Positions 8,023 through 16,019 of a stretch of 64,000 bases of DNA are shown in pieces. Source of the stretch: Peptococcaceae bacterium UBA7702 (GTDB taxonomy: Bacteria; Bacillota; Dehalobacteriia; UBA7702). Under the pieces are notes generated by a model. The model worked only from the letters and a program-made list of their open reading frames with translations, searched no databases and was not told the origin of the DNA. Every line of letters starts with the position of its first letter. The first letter of the stretch is position 1. The stretch is taken from assembly GCA_002482535.1 (NCBI GenBank), contig DLGE01000011.1, positions 13,785 to 77,784 on the forward strand. Direction: 5' to 3'. The position numbers were made by a program, and so were the translations under genes.

Positions 8023-10134
8023 TTAACGGTCAGAATCGTGATCTTCTTCTTTTAGTTCAAATCTTTTGATCAATTCCTTGAGCATTTGCGACTGACCGGA
8101 AAGTTCTTCACTGGCCGCGGCGCTTTCCTCCGCCGTGGCGCTGTTGGTCTGCACCACACCGGAAATCTGTTCCATACCGGTGTTCACTTGATCTGCCGCT
8201 TTCGCCTGATCTTCACTGGCGTCGGCAATTTTCTGAATCACTTCGTCGGATCGTTTGGTACCCTCCGCAATTTTCTCTAAGGCTTTGGCGGTTTCCGTTA
8301 CGATTTTCGAGCCGTTTTCAATGGCGGCCCGAGAGCTTTCAATCAAATCAGCGGTGTTCTTGGCGCTCTCCGCGGATTTACCCGCAAGGTTTCTCACTTC
8401 TTCCGCCACAACGGCAAAACCTTTCCCCGCCGAACCGGCCCGGGCCGCTTCCACCGCCGCGTTAAGGGCTAAGATATTCGTTTGGAAGGCGATGTCGTCG
8501 ATGTTTTCAATAATTTTGCCAATTTTGTTGGAGGCGTTGCTGATTTCGTCCATGGCCTTGATCATCAGATCCATCTGCACCTTACCTTCGGTGGTGGTCT
8601 GTCCGTTCAGAATAGAAATCTCTTTCGCTTTCCCCGCGTTTTCCGCATTGGCTTTTATCTGCGCAGTAATCTCATTGAGTGTGGCGGAGAGTTCCTCAAT
8701 GGCGCCGGCTTGTTCCGCCGCTCCTTGGGACAGTGACTGCGCCCCTTCCGATACCTGGGATGCCCCTTCAAAGACTTGGTCCGCGGACATATCCATTTCC
8801 CCAAACGTACTGTTCAATGAGTTGATGATGTTATTCAGACTTACCTTGATTTCATTAAAGTCGCCGATGTATTCTCTGGTGACCTCCTGATTGAGGTTTC
8901 CATTGGCAATTCCCGTTAGTACCTCTGAAATTTCACCGATATAGCTATTCAGGATTTCCGCGGTATGTTCATTGATTCTGGTGAGTTTACCCAGTTCATC
9001 ATCGCTATAGGTGTCGGCTTTTTCGATATTCAGGTTACCTTGACCCATCTGTTCGATGTTGCCCACGATCTTACCCACCGGGGCCAAGGACTTTCTGAGA
9101 TTTCTGAAAATGATGAAAGCAAGGAGAAGGAGGCCGACTACGGTAATGGAAACAACAATGATGATCATCGTCCGAACAGATTCATAGGCTTCGGATTCAT
9201 CCACGGAGAACTGACATGACCAGGTTTGTTCAATCCCATCGACCTTCACGGGCATATTATAGAAAATTGCCTTGTCCATGGTTTGCGGATTCGTGGCTTT
9301 CATTTGGGTTTCCGTAGCGTTTTTGACGGCGTCGAGCCTTCCCGCGTCGCCGTCATTGGCTGCCTCAAATGAGGTCCCGGCATTATCTGGGTTGGCGGTA
9401 TCCATAAGATAGGTTCCCTTCTGGGTCAAAAGACAGCCTGTGGATGTTTCATAACCGCCCATATCATAATCGAGGCCTAAAAAAGCATCGGATAAAATAT
9501 CACAGCTGGCAATACCCATAAACTCCCCATCTTCATTGATGACAGGATGACTTAGGGTAATGAGCCAAACCGTTTCACCGGTTGTCAAATCATACTTTGT
9601 GGGTTCTGTAATAAATGCCCCCAACGTTTCTTTGGGAACGGAATAATAATCGCCGATGGAATAGACTTCCTTATAATTATTGGCAACTTTAATGGCTGTG
9701 CTGTCTCCATCTCTGAATACCCAGTAGGATAAACCGTCGGGGGTATCGGGTAAGTACAGATTCGGCTCAAAGGCATAATAGGCCGAAAAGATGTTTTCAT
9801 CCACCAAAACGCTTTCCAATGAATCACGAAGCAGCTGATCCGTCGTATCATAGTCAAAGTTTCTGTAATTGGCCACGTTGTTGGCCAATGACTTGGAAAA
9901 GTTGTCCATCTTCTCCAAATAGCTCACAACGATTTTACTGTTATATGCCGCAATCTCCTTGATTTCATTCTCCTGCTTTTCTGTAAAGGCATTTTGCAAA
10001 ACCACGCTCAGGGTAACAATCACCACTAACATAACAAAAAACAGCGCAACCATTGTTTTGGTCAAGATTTTGTTCGTTAAGCTTTTTGATTTCATTGAGT
10101 TTCGCTCAGTCTTGTTTAGTGATTTCTTTTTCAA
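8023..10134 (-). CDS. Methyl-accepting chemotaxis protein 3
   Basis: A 703-residue paralogue starting at TTG, with AAGGAG eight bases upstream. The layout is the same as its neighbours. The sensor carries distinctive blocks such as SYWVFRDGDSTAIKVANNY and DYYSVPKETLGAFITEPTKY, with one residue more than the 702-residue copies. The second HAMP-like unit reads LTGIANGNLNQEVTREYIG. The signalling tip and adaptation helices match the other copies almost exactly. It is likely a membrane chemoreceptor coupling to the shared CheA/CheW machinery, which is not in this window. The ligand is unknown. Confidence 0.93.
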   Translation of the reverse strand: MKKKSLNKTERNSMKSKSLTNKILTKTMVALFFVMLVVIVTLSVVLQNAFTEKQENEIKEIAAYNSKIVVSYLEKMDNFSKSLANNVANYRNFDYDTTDQLLRDSLESVLVDENIFSAYYAFEPNLYLPDTPDGLSYWVFRDGDSTAIKVANNYKEVYSIGDYYSVPKETLGAFITEPTKYDLTTGETVWLITLSHPVINEDGEFMGIASCDILSDAFLGLDYDMGGYETSTGCLLTQKGTYLMDTANPDNAGTSFEAANDGDAGRLDAVKNATETQMKATNPQTMDKAIFYNMPVKVDGIEQTWSCQFSVDESEAYESVRTMIIIVVSITVVGLLLLAFIIFRNLRKSLAPVGKIVGNIEQMGQGNLNIEKADTYSDDELGKLTRINEHTAEILNSYIGEISEVLTGIANGNLNQEVTREYIGDFNEIKVSLNNIINSLNSTFGEMDMSADQVFEGASQVSEGAQSLSQGAAEQAGAIEELSATLNEITAQIKANAENAGKAKEISILNGQTTTEGKVQMDLMIKAMDEISNASNKIGKIIENIDDIAFQTNILALNAAVEAARAGSAGKGFAVVAEEVRNLAGKSAESAKNTADLIESSRAAIENGSKIVTETAKALEKIAEGTKRSDEVIQKIADASEDQAKAADQVNTGMEQISGVVQTNSATAEESAAASEELSGQSQMLKELIKRFELKEEDHDSDR

Positions 10135-10177
10135 AGTTTTTTCTCCTTATAACGTTATTTTATATATTCTTATTTTT

Positions 10178-10205
10178 ATATCTGCTTTATTATTTCGATT
10201 ATTTA
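10178..10205 (-). promoter_or_regulatory. Sigma-D-like promoter of chemoreceptor 3
   Basis: TAAA, 16 bp, then GCAGATAT on the minus strand. The leader AATAACGTTATAAGGAG is shared with receptor 2. Confidence 0.72.
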
Positions 10206-10264
10206 TCTTTATCGATTTATTTTCGTCACAAGCCGGCTGCATTACGAAGGAGGTTTCAAAAGGC

Positions 10265-10490
10265 AAAAAAGCCCGCTTAAGCGGACTTTTTAGACTGTAG
10301 ACAAAATACGCGCAAGCGGATTTTGGGCTACAGGATGATAGGCTGTCGAGAAAGGCTTAGACGCGGTGAACGCTTTGGCCTGCGGCTGCGCCGCGTACCG
10401 AAATGTACTCAAACAGTCACAGGGTAGAGCGTTCGCCGTGTATCAGACTTTGTCGGCGGCCTGAAAAGCCCGCTTAAGCGGACTTTTCAG
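10265..10490. repeat. Structured interspersed element, copy 1, between duplicated hairpins
   Basis: A hairpin (AAAAAGCCCGCTTAAGCGGAC plus T run, 10266-10291) is followed by a ~174-bp element (10291-10464) and a near-identical second hairpin (10464-10490). The element ends form an imperfect inverted repeat: the left end AGACTGTAGACAAA matches the complement of the right end TTTGTCGGCGGCCTGA. Internally CGGTGAACGCT pairs with AGCGTTCGCCG, and GTAC-N6-GTAC forms a small apical hairpin. A second full copy lies at 22091-22317. No ORF is evident. The element fills most of the 455-bp gap between receptors 3 and 4. Confidence 0.8.
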
Positions 10491-10538
10491 GATAGGATCA
10501 TAAATTTCAAGAAAGACCTTTTCTTTTTAGAGCATTTT

Positions 10539-10567
10539 GAAGCCACCTACATGATGTAGGTGGCTTC
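10539..10567 (-). terminator. Terminator after chemoreceptor 4
   Basis: The perfect hairpin GAAGCCACCTACA-TGA-TGTAGGTGGCTTC lies 22 bases past the stop. Its inner stem bases differ from the other family members but remain fully paired. Confidence 0.8.
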
Positions 10568-10589
10568 CATTAAAATGCATGAAATTTTA

Positions 10590-12698
10590 TCAATCAAAAT
10601 CGCGATCTTCTTTTTTCAATTCGAATTTCCCAATCAATTCCTTGAGCATTTGCGCCTGACCGGAAAGCTCTTCGCTGGCGGCGGCGCTTTCTTCCGCCGT
10701 GGCGCTGTTGGTTTGCACCACACTGGAGATCTGTTCCATGCCGATGTTCACTTGATCCGCCGCCTTCGCCTGATCTTCACTGGCGTCAGCAATTTTCTGA
10801 ATCACTTCATCAGATCGTTCGGTGCCTTCGGCGATCTTTTCCAAGGCTTTCGCGGTTTCCGTTACGATTTTCGAGCCGTTTTCAATGGCGGCCCGGGAAC
10901 TTTCAATCAACGTCGCGGTGTTCTTGGCGCTCTCTGCGGATTTACCCGCGAGGTTTCTCACTTCTTCCGCCACAACGGCAAAACCTTTCCCCGCCGAACC
11001 GGCCCGGGCGGCCTCCACCGCCGCGTTAAGGGCTAAGATATTCGTTTGGAAGGCGATGTCGTCGATGTTTTCGATGATTTTGCCGATCTTGTTGGAGGCG
11101 TTGCTGATTTCGTCCATGGCCTTGATCATCAGATCCATCTGTACCTTGCCTTCGGCGGTGGTCTGCCCGTTCAGGAAAGAGATTTCCTTGGCCTTCGCCG
11201 CATTTTCCGCGTTGGCCTTTATCTGCCCGGTAATCTCACTGATCGTCGCGGAGAGTTCTTCAATGGCGCCGGCTTGTTCCGCCGCGCCCTGGGACAGTGA
11301 CTGAGCCCCTTCCGATACCTGGGTCGCGCCCTCAAAAACTTGGTCTGCGGACATATCCATTTCCGCGAAAATCTCGTTTAACGATTGAATGATGTCGTTG
11401 AGACTCATTTTGATCGCATTGAAATTGCCGATGTATTCCCTGGTAACTGTCTGATTAAGATTTCCATTGGCAATTTCCGTTAGTATCTCTGAAATTTCGC
11501 TAATATAGTTGTTTAGGATTTCCGCGGTATGTTCATTGATTCTGGTGAGCTTGCCCAGCTCGTCGTTGGCATAGTGATCGGCTTTTTCGATATTCAGGTT
11601 GCCCTGACCCATCTCTTCAATGTGATGCACAATCTTGCCCACCGGCGCCAAAGACTTCTTGAGATTTCTGTAAACAATAAAGGAAAGGATCAGCAGGCCC
11701 GCTACGGTAATGGCAATGACCATAATAATCATCAGCCGGACGGATTGATAGGCTTCGGATTCATCCAAGGAAAACTGAGATGACCAGGTTTTTTCAATCC
11801 CCTCTACCTTCACTGGCATATTGTAGATGATTGCCTTGTTCAAGGTTTCTGGATTCGTACCTTCTATTTTGGTTTCCGTCGTATTTTTGATCGCTTCGAG
11901 TCTTTCCGCATCACCATCATTGGTTACCTCAAACTGCACACCCTCATGATCCTTATTGGCGGTATCCACAAGGTAGGTCCCTTCCTGAGTCAAAAGACAA
12001 CCTTGCGCTGTTTCATAACCGCCCATATTATACTTTAAGTCTAAAAAGACATCGGCTAAAATGTCACAATTCGCCACCCCCATAAACTCCCCATCTTCGT
12101 TGAAGACGGGATTACTCAGGGTAACGAGCCAGACCACTTCACCATTGGTCAGTTCATAGTTATATGGTTCTGTAATATGAGCCGCCATTTTTTCCTTTGA
12201 AACAGCATAGTATTCTCCGGTATTATAGACGGCATAATCGTTTAACACGTCAATGGCAACGTCGCTGCCGTCCCTGTATACATAATAGGATAAACCATCG
12301 GGGGTATCGGGGAAATACAGATTTGGCTCAAAAGCATAGTAGGCCGAAAAGATGTTTTCATCCACCAAAACGCTTTCCAACGAATCGCGAAGCAATTTAT
12401 CCGCCATTTCACGGTCAAATCCTCTGTAATTCGCCACGTTATTGGCCAATGATTTGGAGAAGTTGTCCATCTTTGCCAAATAGTTTGCAATCATTTCACT
12501 GTTATACACCGCAAGCTCTCTAATCTCATTTTCTTGCTTTTGCGTAAAAGCGTTTTGTAAAACCACGCTCAGTGCAACAATCACCACCACCATGACAATC
12601 AACAGCGGAACCATCGTCCTGATCAGTATTTTATTTGTCAAGCTCTTTGTTTTTGTTACACTTTGACTGCCTCCGGTTTTTTTAAATGACTTTTTCAC
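10590..12698 (-). CDS. Methyl-accepting chemotaxis protein 4
   Basis: A 702-residue paralogue with the most divergent N-terminus (MKKSFKKTGGSQSVTKTK). It starts at GTG, with AGGAGG eight bases upstream. It has TM1, a dCache-like sensor, TM2, HAMP, a second HAMP-like unit (IANGNLNQTVTREYIGNF) and the MCP domain. The sensor block SKEKMAAHITEPYNYELTNG resembles that of receptor 5. TM2 and the linker (MIIMVIAITVAGLLILSF) differ more than in the other copies, while the signalling tip remains identical. This suggests either an older split with later homogenisation of the 3' half or strong selection on that half. Confidence 0.93.
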   Translation of the reverse strand: MKKSFKKTGGSQSVTKTKSLTNKILIRTMVPLLIVMVVVIVALSVVLQNAFTQKQENEIRELAVYNSEMIANYLAKMDNFSKSLANNVANYRGFDREMADKLLRDSLESVLVDENIFSAYYAFEPNLYFPDTPDGLSYYVYRDGSDVAIDVLNDYAVYNTGEYYAVSKEKMAAHITEPYNYELTNGEVVWLVTLSNPVFNEDGEFMGVANCDILADVFLDLKYNMGGYETAQGCLLTQEGTYLVDTANKDHEGVQFEVTNDGDAERLEAIKNTTETKIEGTNPETLNKAIIYNMPVKVEGIEKTWSSQFSLDESEAYQSVRLMIIMVIAITVAGLLILSFIVYRNLKKSLAPVGKIVHHIEEMGQGNLNIEKADHYANDELGKLTRINEHTAEILNNYISEISEILTEIANGNLNQTVTREYIGNFNAIKMSLNDIIQSLNEIFAEMDMSADQVFEGATQVSEGAQSLSQGAAEQAGAIEELSATISEITGQIKANAENAAKAKEISFLNGQTTAEGKVQMDLMIKAMDEISNASNKIGKIIENIDDIAFQTNILALNAAVEAARAGSAGKGFAVVAEEVRNLAGKSAESAKNTATLIESSRAAIENGSKIVTETAKALEKIAEGTERSDEVIQKIADASEDQAKAADQVNIGMEQISSVVQTNSATAEESAAASEELSGQAQMLKELIGKFELKKEDRDFD

Positions 12699-12736
12699 TG
12701 TAACACCCTCCTAATGTTATTTATAACCTATATTTT

Positions 12737-12764
12737 ATATCTGTATAATTTCATTCAATATTTA
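12737..12764 (-). promoter_or_regulatory. Sigma-D-like promoter of chemoreceptor 4
   Basis: TAAA, 16 bp, then ACAGATAT on the minus strand: a weaker -10 than receptors 1-3 but identical spacing. Confidence 0.65.
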
Positions 12765-12871
12765 ATTATTTGTTATTATTTATTTATTTTGCGCTATCCA
12801 TAGGCTTGAGGAGCGGTTTTTCGTTTTGCCTTCCCTATTCTATGACGAAGCCGGCCAAAGCTACAAAGAAA

Positions 12872-12900
12872 GAAGCCACCTATATGATATAGGTGGCTTC
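12872..12900 (-). terminator. Terminator after chemoreceptor 5
   Basis: The perfect hairpin GAAGCCACCTATA-TGA-TATAGGTGGCTTC lies 19 bases past the stop codon. Confidence 0.8.
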
Positions 12901-12919
12901 AGATTTAATTTACAATACC

Positions 12920-15028
12920 TTACCGATCAAAATCGTGATCTTCTTCTTTCAGTTCGAATTTTCCGATTAGTTCTTTGAGCATTTGCGACTGGCCGGAAAG
13001 TTCTTCGCTGGCGGCGGCGCTTTCCTCCGCAGTGGCGCTGTTGGTTTGCACCACACCGGAAATCTGTTCCATGCCGATGTTCACTTGATCCGCCGCTTTC
13101 GCCTGTTCTTCACTGGCGTCGGCAATTTCCTGAACCACCAGGTTGGATCTTTCGGTACCCTCGGCGATTTTTTCCAAGGCTTTCGCCGTTTCCGTGACGA
13201 TTTTCGAACCGTTTTCAATGGCGGCCCGAGAGCTTTCAATCAAAGCAGCGGTGTTCTTGGCGCTCTCCGCGGATTTACCCGCGAGGTTTCTCACTTCTTC
13301 CGCGACAACGGCAAATCCTTTCCCTGCCGAACCGGCCCGGGCGGCTTCTACCGCCGCGTTAAGAGCTAAAATATTCGTTTGGAAAGCGATGTCGTCGATA
13401 TTTTCAATGATCTTGCCGATCTTGTTGGAGGCGTTGCTGATTTCGTCCATGGCCTTGATCATCAGATCCATCTGCACCTTGCCTTCGGCGGTGGTCTGCC
13501 CGTTCAGGAAAGAGATTTCCTTGGCCTTCGCCGCATTTTCCGCGTTGGCTTTTATTTGGCTGGTAATCTCACTGATCGTAGCGGAGAGCTCTTCAATGGC
13601 GCCGGCTTGTTCCGCCGCACCCTGGGACAGCGACTGGGCTCCTTCCGATACCTGAGACGCCCCTTCAAAGACTTGGTCCGCGGACATATCCATTTCGGCG
13701 AAGACACTGTTTAACGATTTGATGATGTTATTCAAGCTTACCTTGATTTCATTAAAGTCACCAATGTATTCTCTGGTAACCTCCTGATTGAGATTTCCGT
13801 TGGAGATCTTTGTCAGCACCTCCGAAATTTCGCTGATGTAGCTATTGAGGATCTCTGCGGTGTTTTCATTGATTTTCGTGAGTTTACCCAACTCGTCGTT
13901 GGTATAGTGATCGGCTTTTTCGATGTTCAGGTTGCCGTGACCCATCTGTTCGATGTTGTGTACGATCTTGCCCACCGGGGCCAAGGACTTTCTGAGATTT
14001 CTGAAAATGATGAAAGCAAGGAGGAGGAGACCAACTACGGTGATGGAAACGACAATGATGATCATCGTCCGAACAGATTCATAAGCTTCGGATTCATCCA
14101 AGGAGAACTGATAGGACCAGGTTTTCTCAATCCCTTCTACCTGCACGGGCATATTGTAGATGATTGCCTTATTCAAAGTTTCCGGATTCGTGCCATCGAT
14201 TTGGGTTTCCGTGGTATTTTTGATGGCGTCGAGTCTTTCCGCGTCCCCTTTATTGGTGGCCTCAAATGCTGTCCCGGCGTTATCGGCATTGGCGGAATCC
14301 ACAAGGTAGGTGCCTTCCTGGGTTAAAAGACAGCCTTCAGACGTTTCATAACCGCCCATATCATAATCGAGGCCTAAGAAAACCTCGGCTAAAATATCGC
14401 AGTTTGTCACGCCGATAAAATCTCCGTCGGCATTAAATATTGGCTGGCTCATGGAAACCAAGTAAACCGTTTCACCGTTTGTCAGCTCATACTCATATGG
14501 TTCCGTAATATGACCCGCCAACTTCTCCTGGGAAACCGTATAGTATTCTCCAGTGGAATAGACATCATAATTGTTTAACACATCAATGGCCTGGTCATCC
14601 CCGTCTCTGTATACATAGTAGGATATACCTTCGGGAGTATCGGGGAAATACATATTCGGCTCAAAGGCATAATAGGCCGAAAAGATGTTTTCATCCACCA
14701 AAACGCTTTCCAACGAATCGCGAAGCAGTTGATCCGCCGTATCATAGTCAAAATTTCTGTAATTCGCCACGTTGTTCGCCAACGATTTGGAGAAGTTATC
14801 CATCTTCTCCAAATAGCTCACAACGATTTTGCTGTTATACGCCGCAATCTCTTTGATTTCATTCTCTTGTTTTTCCGTAAAGGCGTTTTGCAAAACCACG
14901 CTCAGGGTAACAATCACCACCAACATGACAAAAAACAGCGCCACCATTGTTTTGATCAAGATTTTGTTGGTTAAGCTCTTTGTTTTCAGGCCATTTGGCT
15001 CCGTGCTTTTTAAAAATTTTTTCTTCAT
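12920..15028 (-). CDS. Methyl-accepting chemotaxis protein 5
   Basis: A 702-residue paralogue beginning at an ATG, with AGGAG nine bases upstream. It has the same TM1/dCache/TM2/HAMP/HAMP/MCP layout. The sensor contains EGISYYVYRDGDDQAIDVLNN and EKLAGHITEPYEYELTNG. The C-terminal half is almost identical to receptors 1-4. It is the first gene of the array in the direction of transcription. The sortase gene lies further upstream but is separated by a strong terminator, so it is not in the same transcript. Confidence 0.93.
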   Translation of the reverse strand: MKKKFLKSTEPNGLKTKSLTNKILIKTMVALFFVMLVVIVTLSVVLQNAFTEKQENEIKEIAAYNSKIVVSYLEKMDNFSKSLANNVANYRNFDYDTADQLLRDSLESVLVDENIFSAYYAFEPNMYFPDTPEGISYYVYRDGDDQAIDVLNNYDVYSTGEYYTVSQEKLAGHITEPYEYELTNGETVYLVSMSQPIFNADGDFIGVTNCDILAEVFLGLDYDMGGYETSEGCLLTQEGTYLVDSANADNAGTAFEATNKGDAERLDAIKNTTETQIDGTNPETLNKAIIYNMPVQVEGIEKTWSYQFSLDESEAYESVRTMIIIVVSITVVGLLLLAFIIFRNLRKSLAPVGKIVHNIEQMGHGNLNIEKADHYTNDELGKLTKINENTAEILNSYISEISEVLTKISNGNLNQEVTREYIGDFNEIKVSLNNIIKSLNSVFAEMDMSADQVFEGASQVSEGAQSLSQGAAEQAGAIEELSATISEITSQIKANAENAAKAKEISFLNGQTTAEGKVQMDLMIKAMDEISNASNKIGKIIENIDDIAFQTNILALNAAVEAARAGSAGKGFAVVAEEVRNLAGKSAESAKNTAALIESSRAAIENGSKIVTETAKALEKIAEGTERSNLVVQEIADASEEQAKAADQVNIGMEQISGVVQTNSATAEESAAASEELSGQSQMLKELIGKFELKEEDHDFDR

Positions 15029-15074
15029 ATCTCATCTCTCCTCGCAAAGTAATTTAGTAATTCCTTTTTTCTTT

Positions 15075-15102
15075 ATATCTGTTATATTCTCCCGATTATT
15101 TA
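15075..15102 (-). promoter_or_regulatory. Sigma-D-like promoter of chemoreceptor 5
   Basis: TAAA, 16 bp, then ACAGATAT on the minus strand. With the terminator at 15238-15280 this accounts for the recognisable content of the 330-bp gap 15029-15358; I see nothing else in it. Confidence 0.65.
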
Positions 15103-15237
15103 TCATTACGGTTTATTTTTATAAAAGAATCAGCCGCCGTTATGGAGGCATAACAGTGTGTCGGTAAAGTGTCTTTTTTCGCTCTTTCGGGTACAGGGCA
15201 AACTCCTAATATCACCACCACAGTCCCCTTCTTTTAC

Positions 15238-15280
15238 GAAAAAAGGTCCAGCCATCATCATCGACTTTGGCTGGACTTTT
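15238..15280 (-). terminator. Terminator of the adhesin-sortase operon
   Basis: On the minus strand AAAAGTCCAGCC pairs with GGCTGGACC across a loop and is followed by TTTTTT, about 80 bases past the sortase stop codon. Confidence 0.8.
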
Positions 15281-15358
15281 CCTTGGGTTATGATTTAATT
15301 TAAGGGATTTTGTCACTGCTTGACTTATTTATATTTATTCATTCTTTATTCTTTGTTT

Positions 15359-16018
15359 TTATTTTTCAGTCAAATCACAGCGGATGATCAGCCGCTGGGT
15401 CGCCACGCGTATCGGCGTACAGGTGATTAGCGTCATTTCATAGGCGTCGTTGCTGTTTAATACCCACACGTCTTCCGGGTCAACCACAAAGATATCGCTG
15501 ACCGTATAAGTGAAGGTGTCGCCGCCATATTGGGCGATCACTTCGTCCCCTTTCGCCATCTCACCGAGACGGTTGAAGAACTCACCCCAAGCGTAACTGC
15601 GGTGGCCGGTGATACAACAGTTACCGGCTTCTCCGGGCAGCGCCGTGCCCTTGAAATGACCTACCGCATATTTAAGGGTTTTCTTATCAACGCCTTCGCC
15701 GATGGCGACACGTACGTCGATGGCGGGGATGGATAAAACACCCACCACCTCAATGGAACCCTTGCCGACTTGGAGCAGATCGTCGGGATTTGGCAGCATC
15801 GTCATCTTCTCGCCTTTTCCCGTAACCTCCGCGGCACGTCCGGTTTCGTACTGGCGGATCAACGCGTTTTGTTGATCATTCGTATACCATTTGACACCGG
15901 CCACAGCAAGGATCAGCAAGAGGCCGGCGCTGATCAAAATGAGGGAAAGGACGCGGACAATGCGGCGGGATGGCTTTTCCCTTTCTTTCTTAGCCGGAAG
16001 CTGCTTTTCCTTTGCCAT
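15359..16018 (-). CDS. Sortase (class D-like transpeptidase)
   Basis: A 219-residue protein with an N-terminal basic stretch and one membrane anchor (about residues 22-45). The extracellular sortase barrel follows. The catalytic histidine lies in CCITGHRSYAWGEFF, the cysteine in TLITCTPIRVATQR and the arginine shortly after. The early block VVGVLSIPAIDVRVAIGEG is typical of class D/C sortases; no pilin-type lid motif is obvious. The gene starts next to the stop codon of the adhesin and should anchor that LPQSG protein to the wall or assemble it into polymers. Confidence 0.9.
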   Translation of the reverse strand: MAKEKQLPAKKEREKPSRRIVRVLSLILISAGLLLILAVAGVKWYTNDQQNALIRQYETGRAAEVTGKGEKMTMLPNPDDLLQVGKGSIEVVGVLSIPAIDVRVAIGEGVDKKTLKYAVGHFKGTALPGEAGNCCITGHRSYAWGEFFNRLGEMAKGDEVIAQYGGDTFTYTVSDIFVVDPEDVWVLNSNDAYEMTLITCTPIRVATQRLIIRCDLTEK

Positions 16019-16019
16019 G

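Noticed and set aside
10265..10490. Insertion sequence or group II intron at the repeated element
   Set aside because: At ~175 bp it has no ORF, no transposase and no intron domain V-like end that I can recognise.
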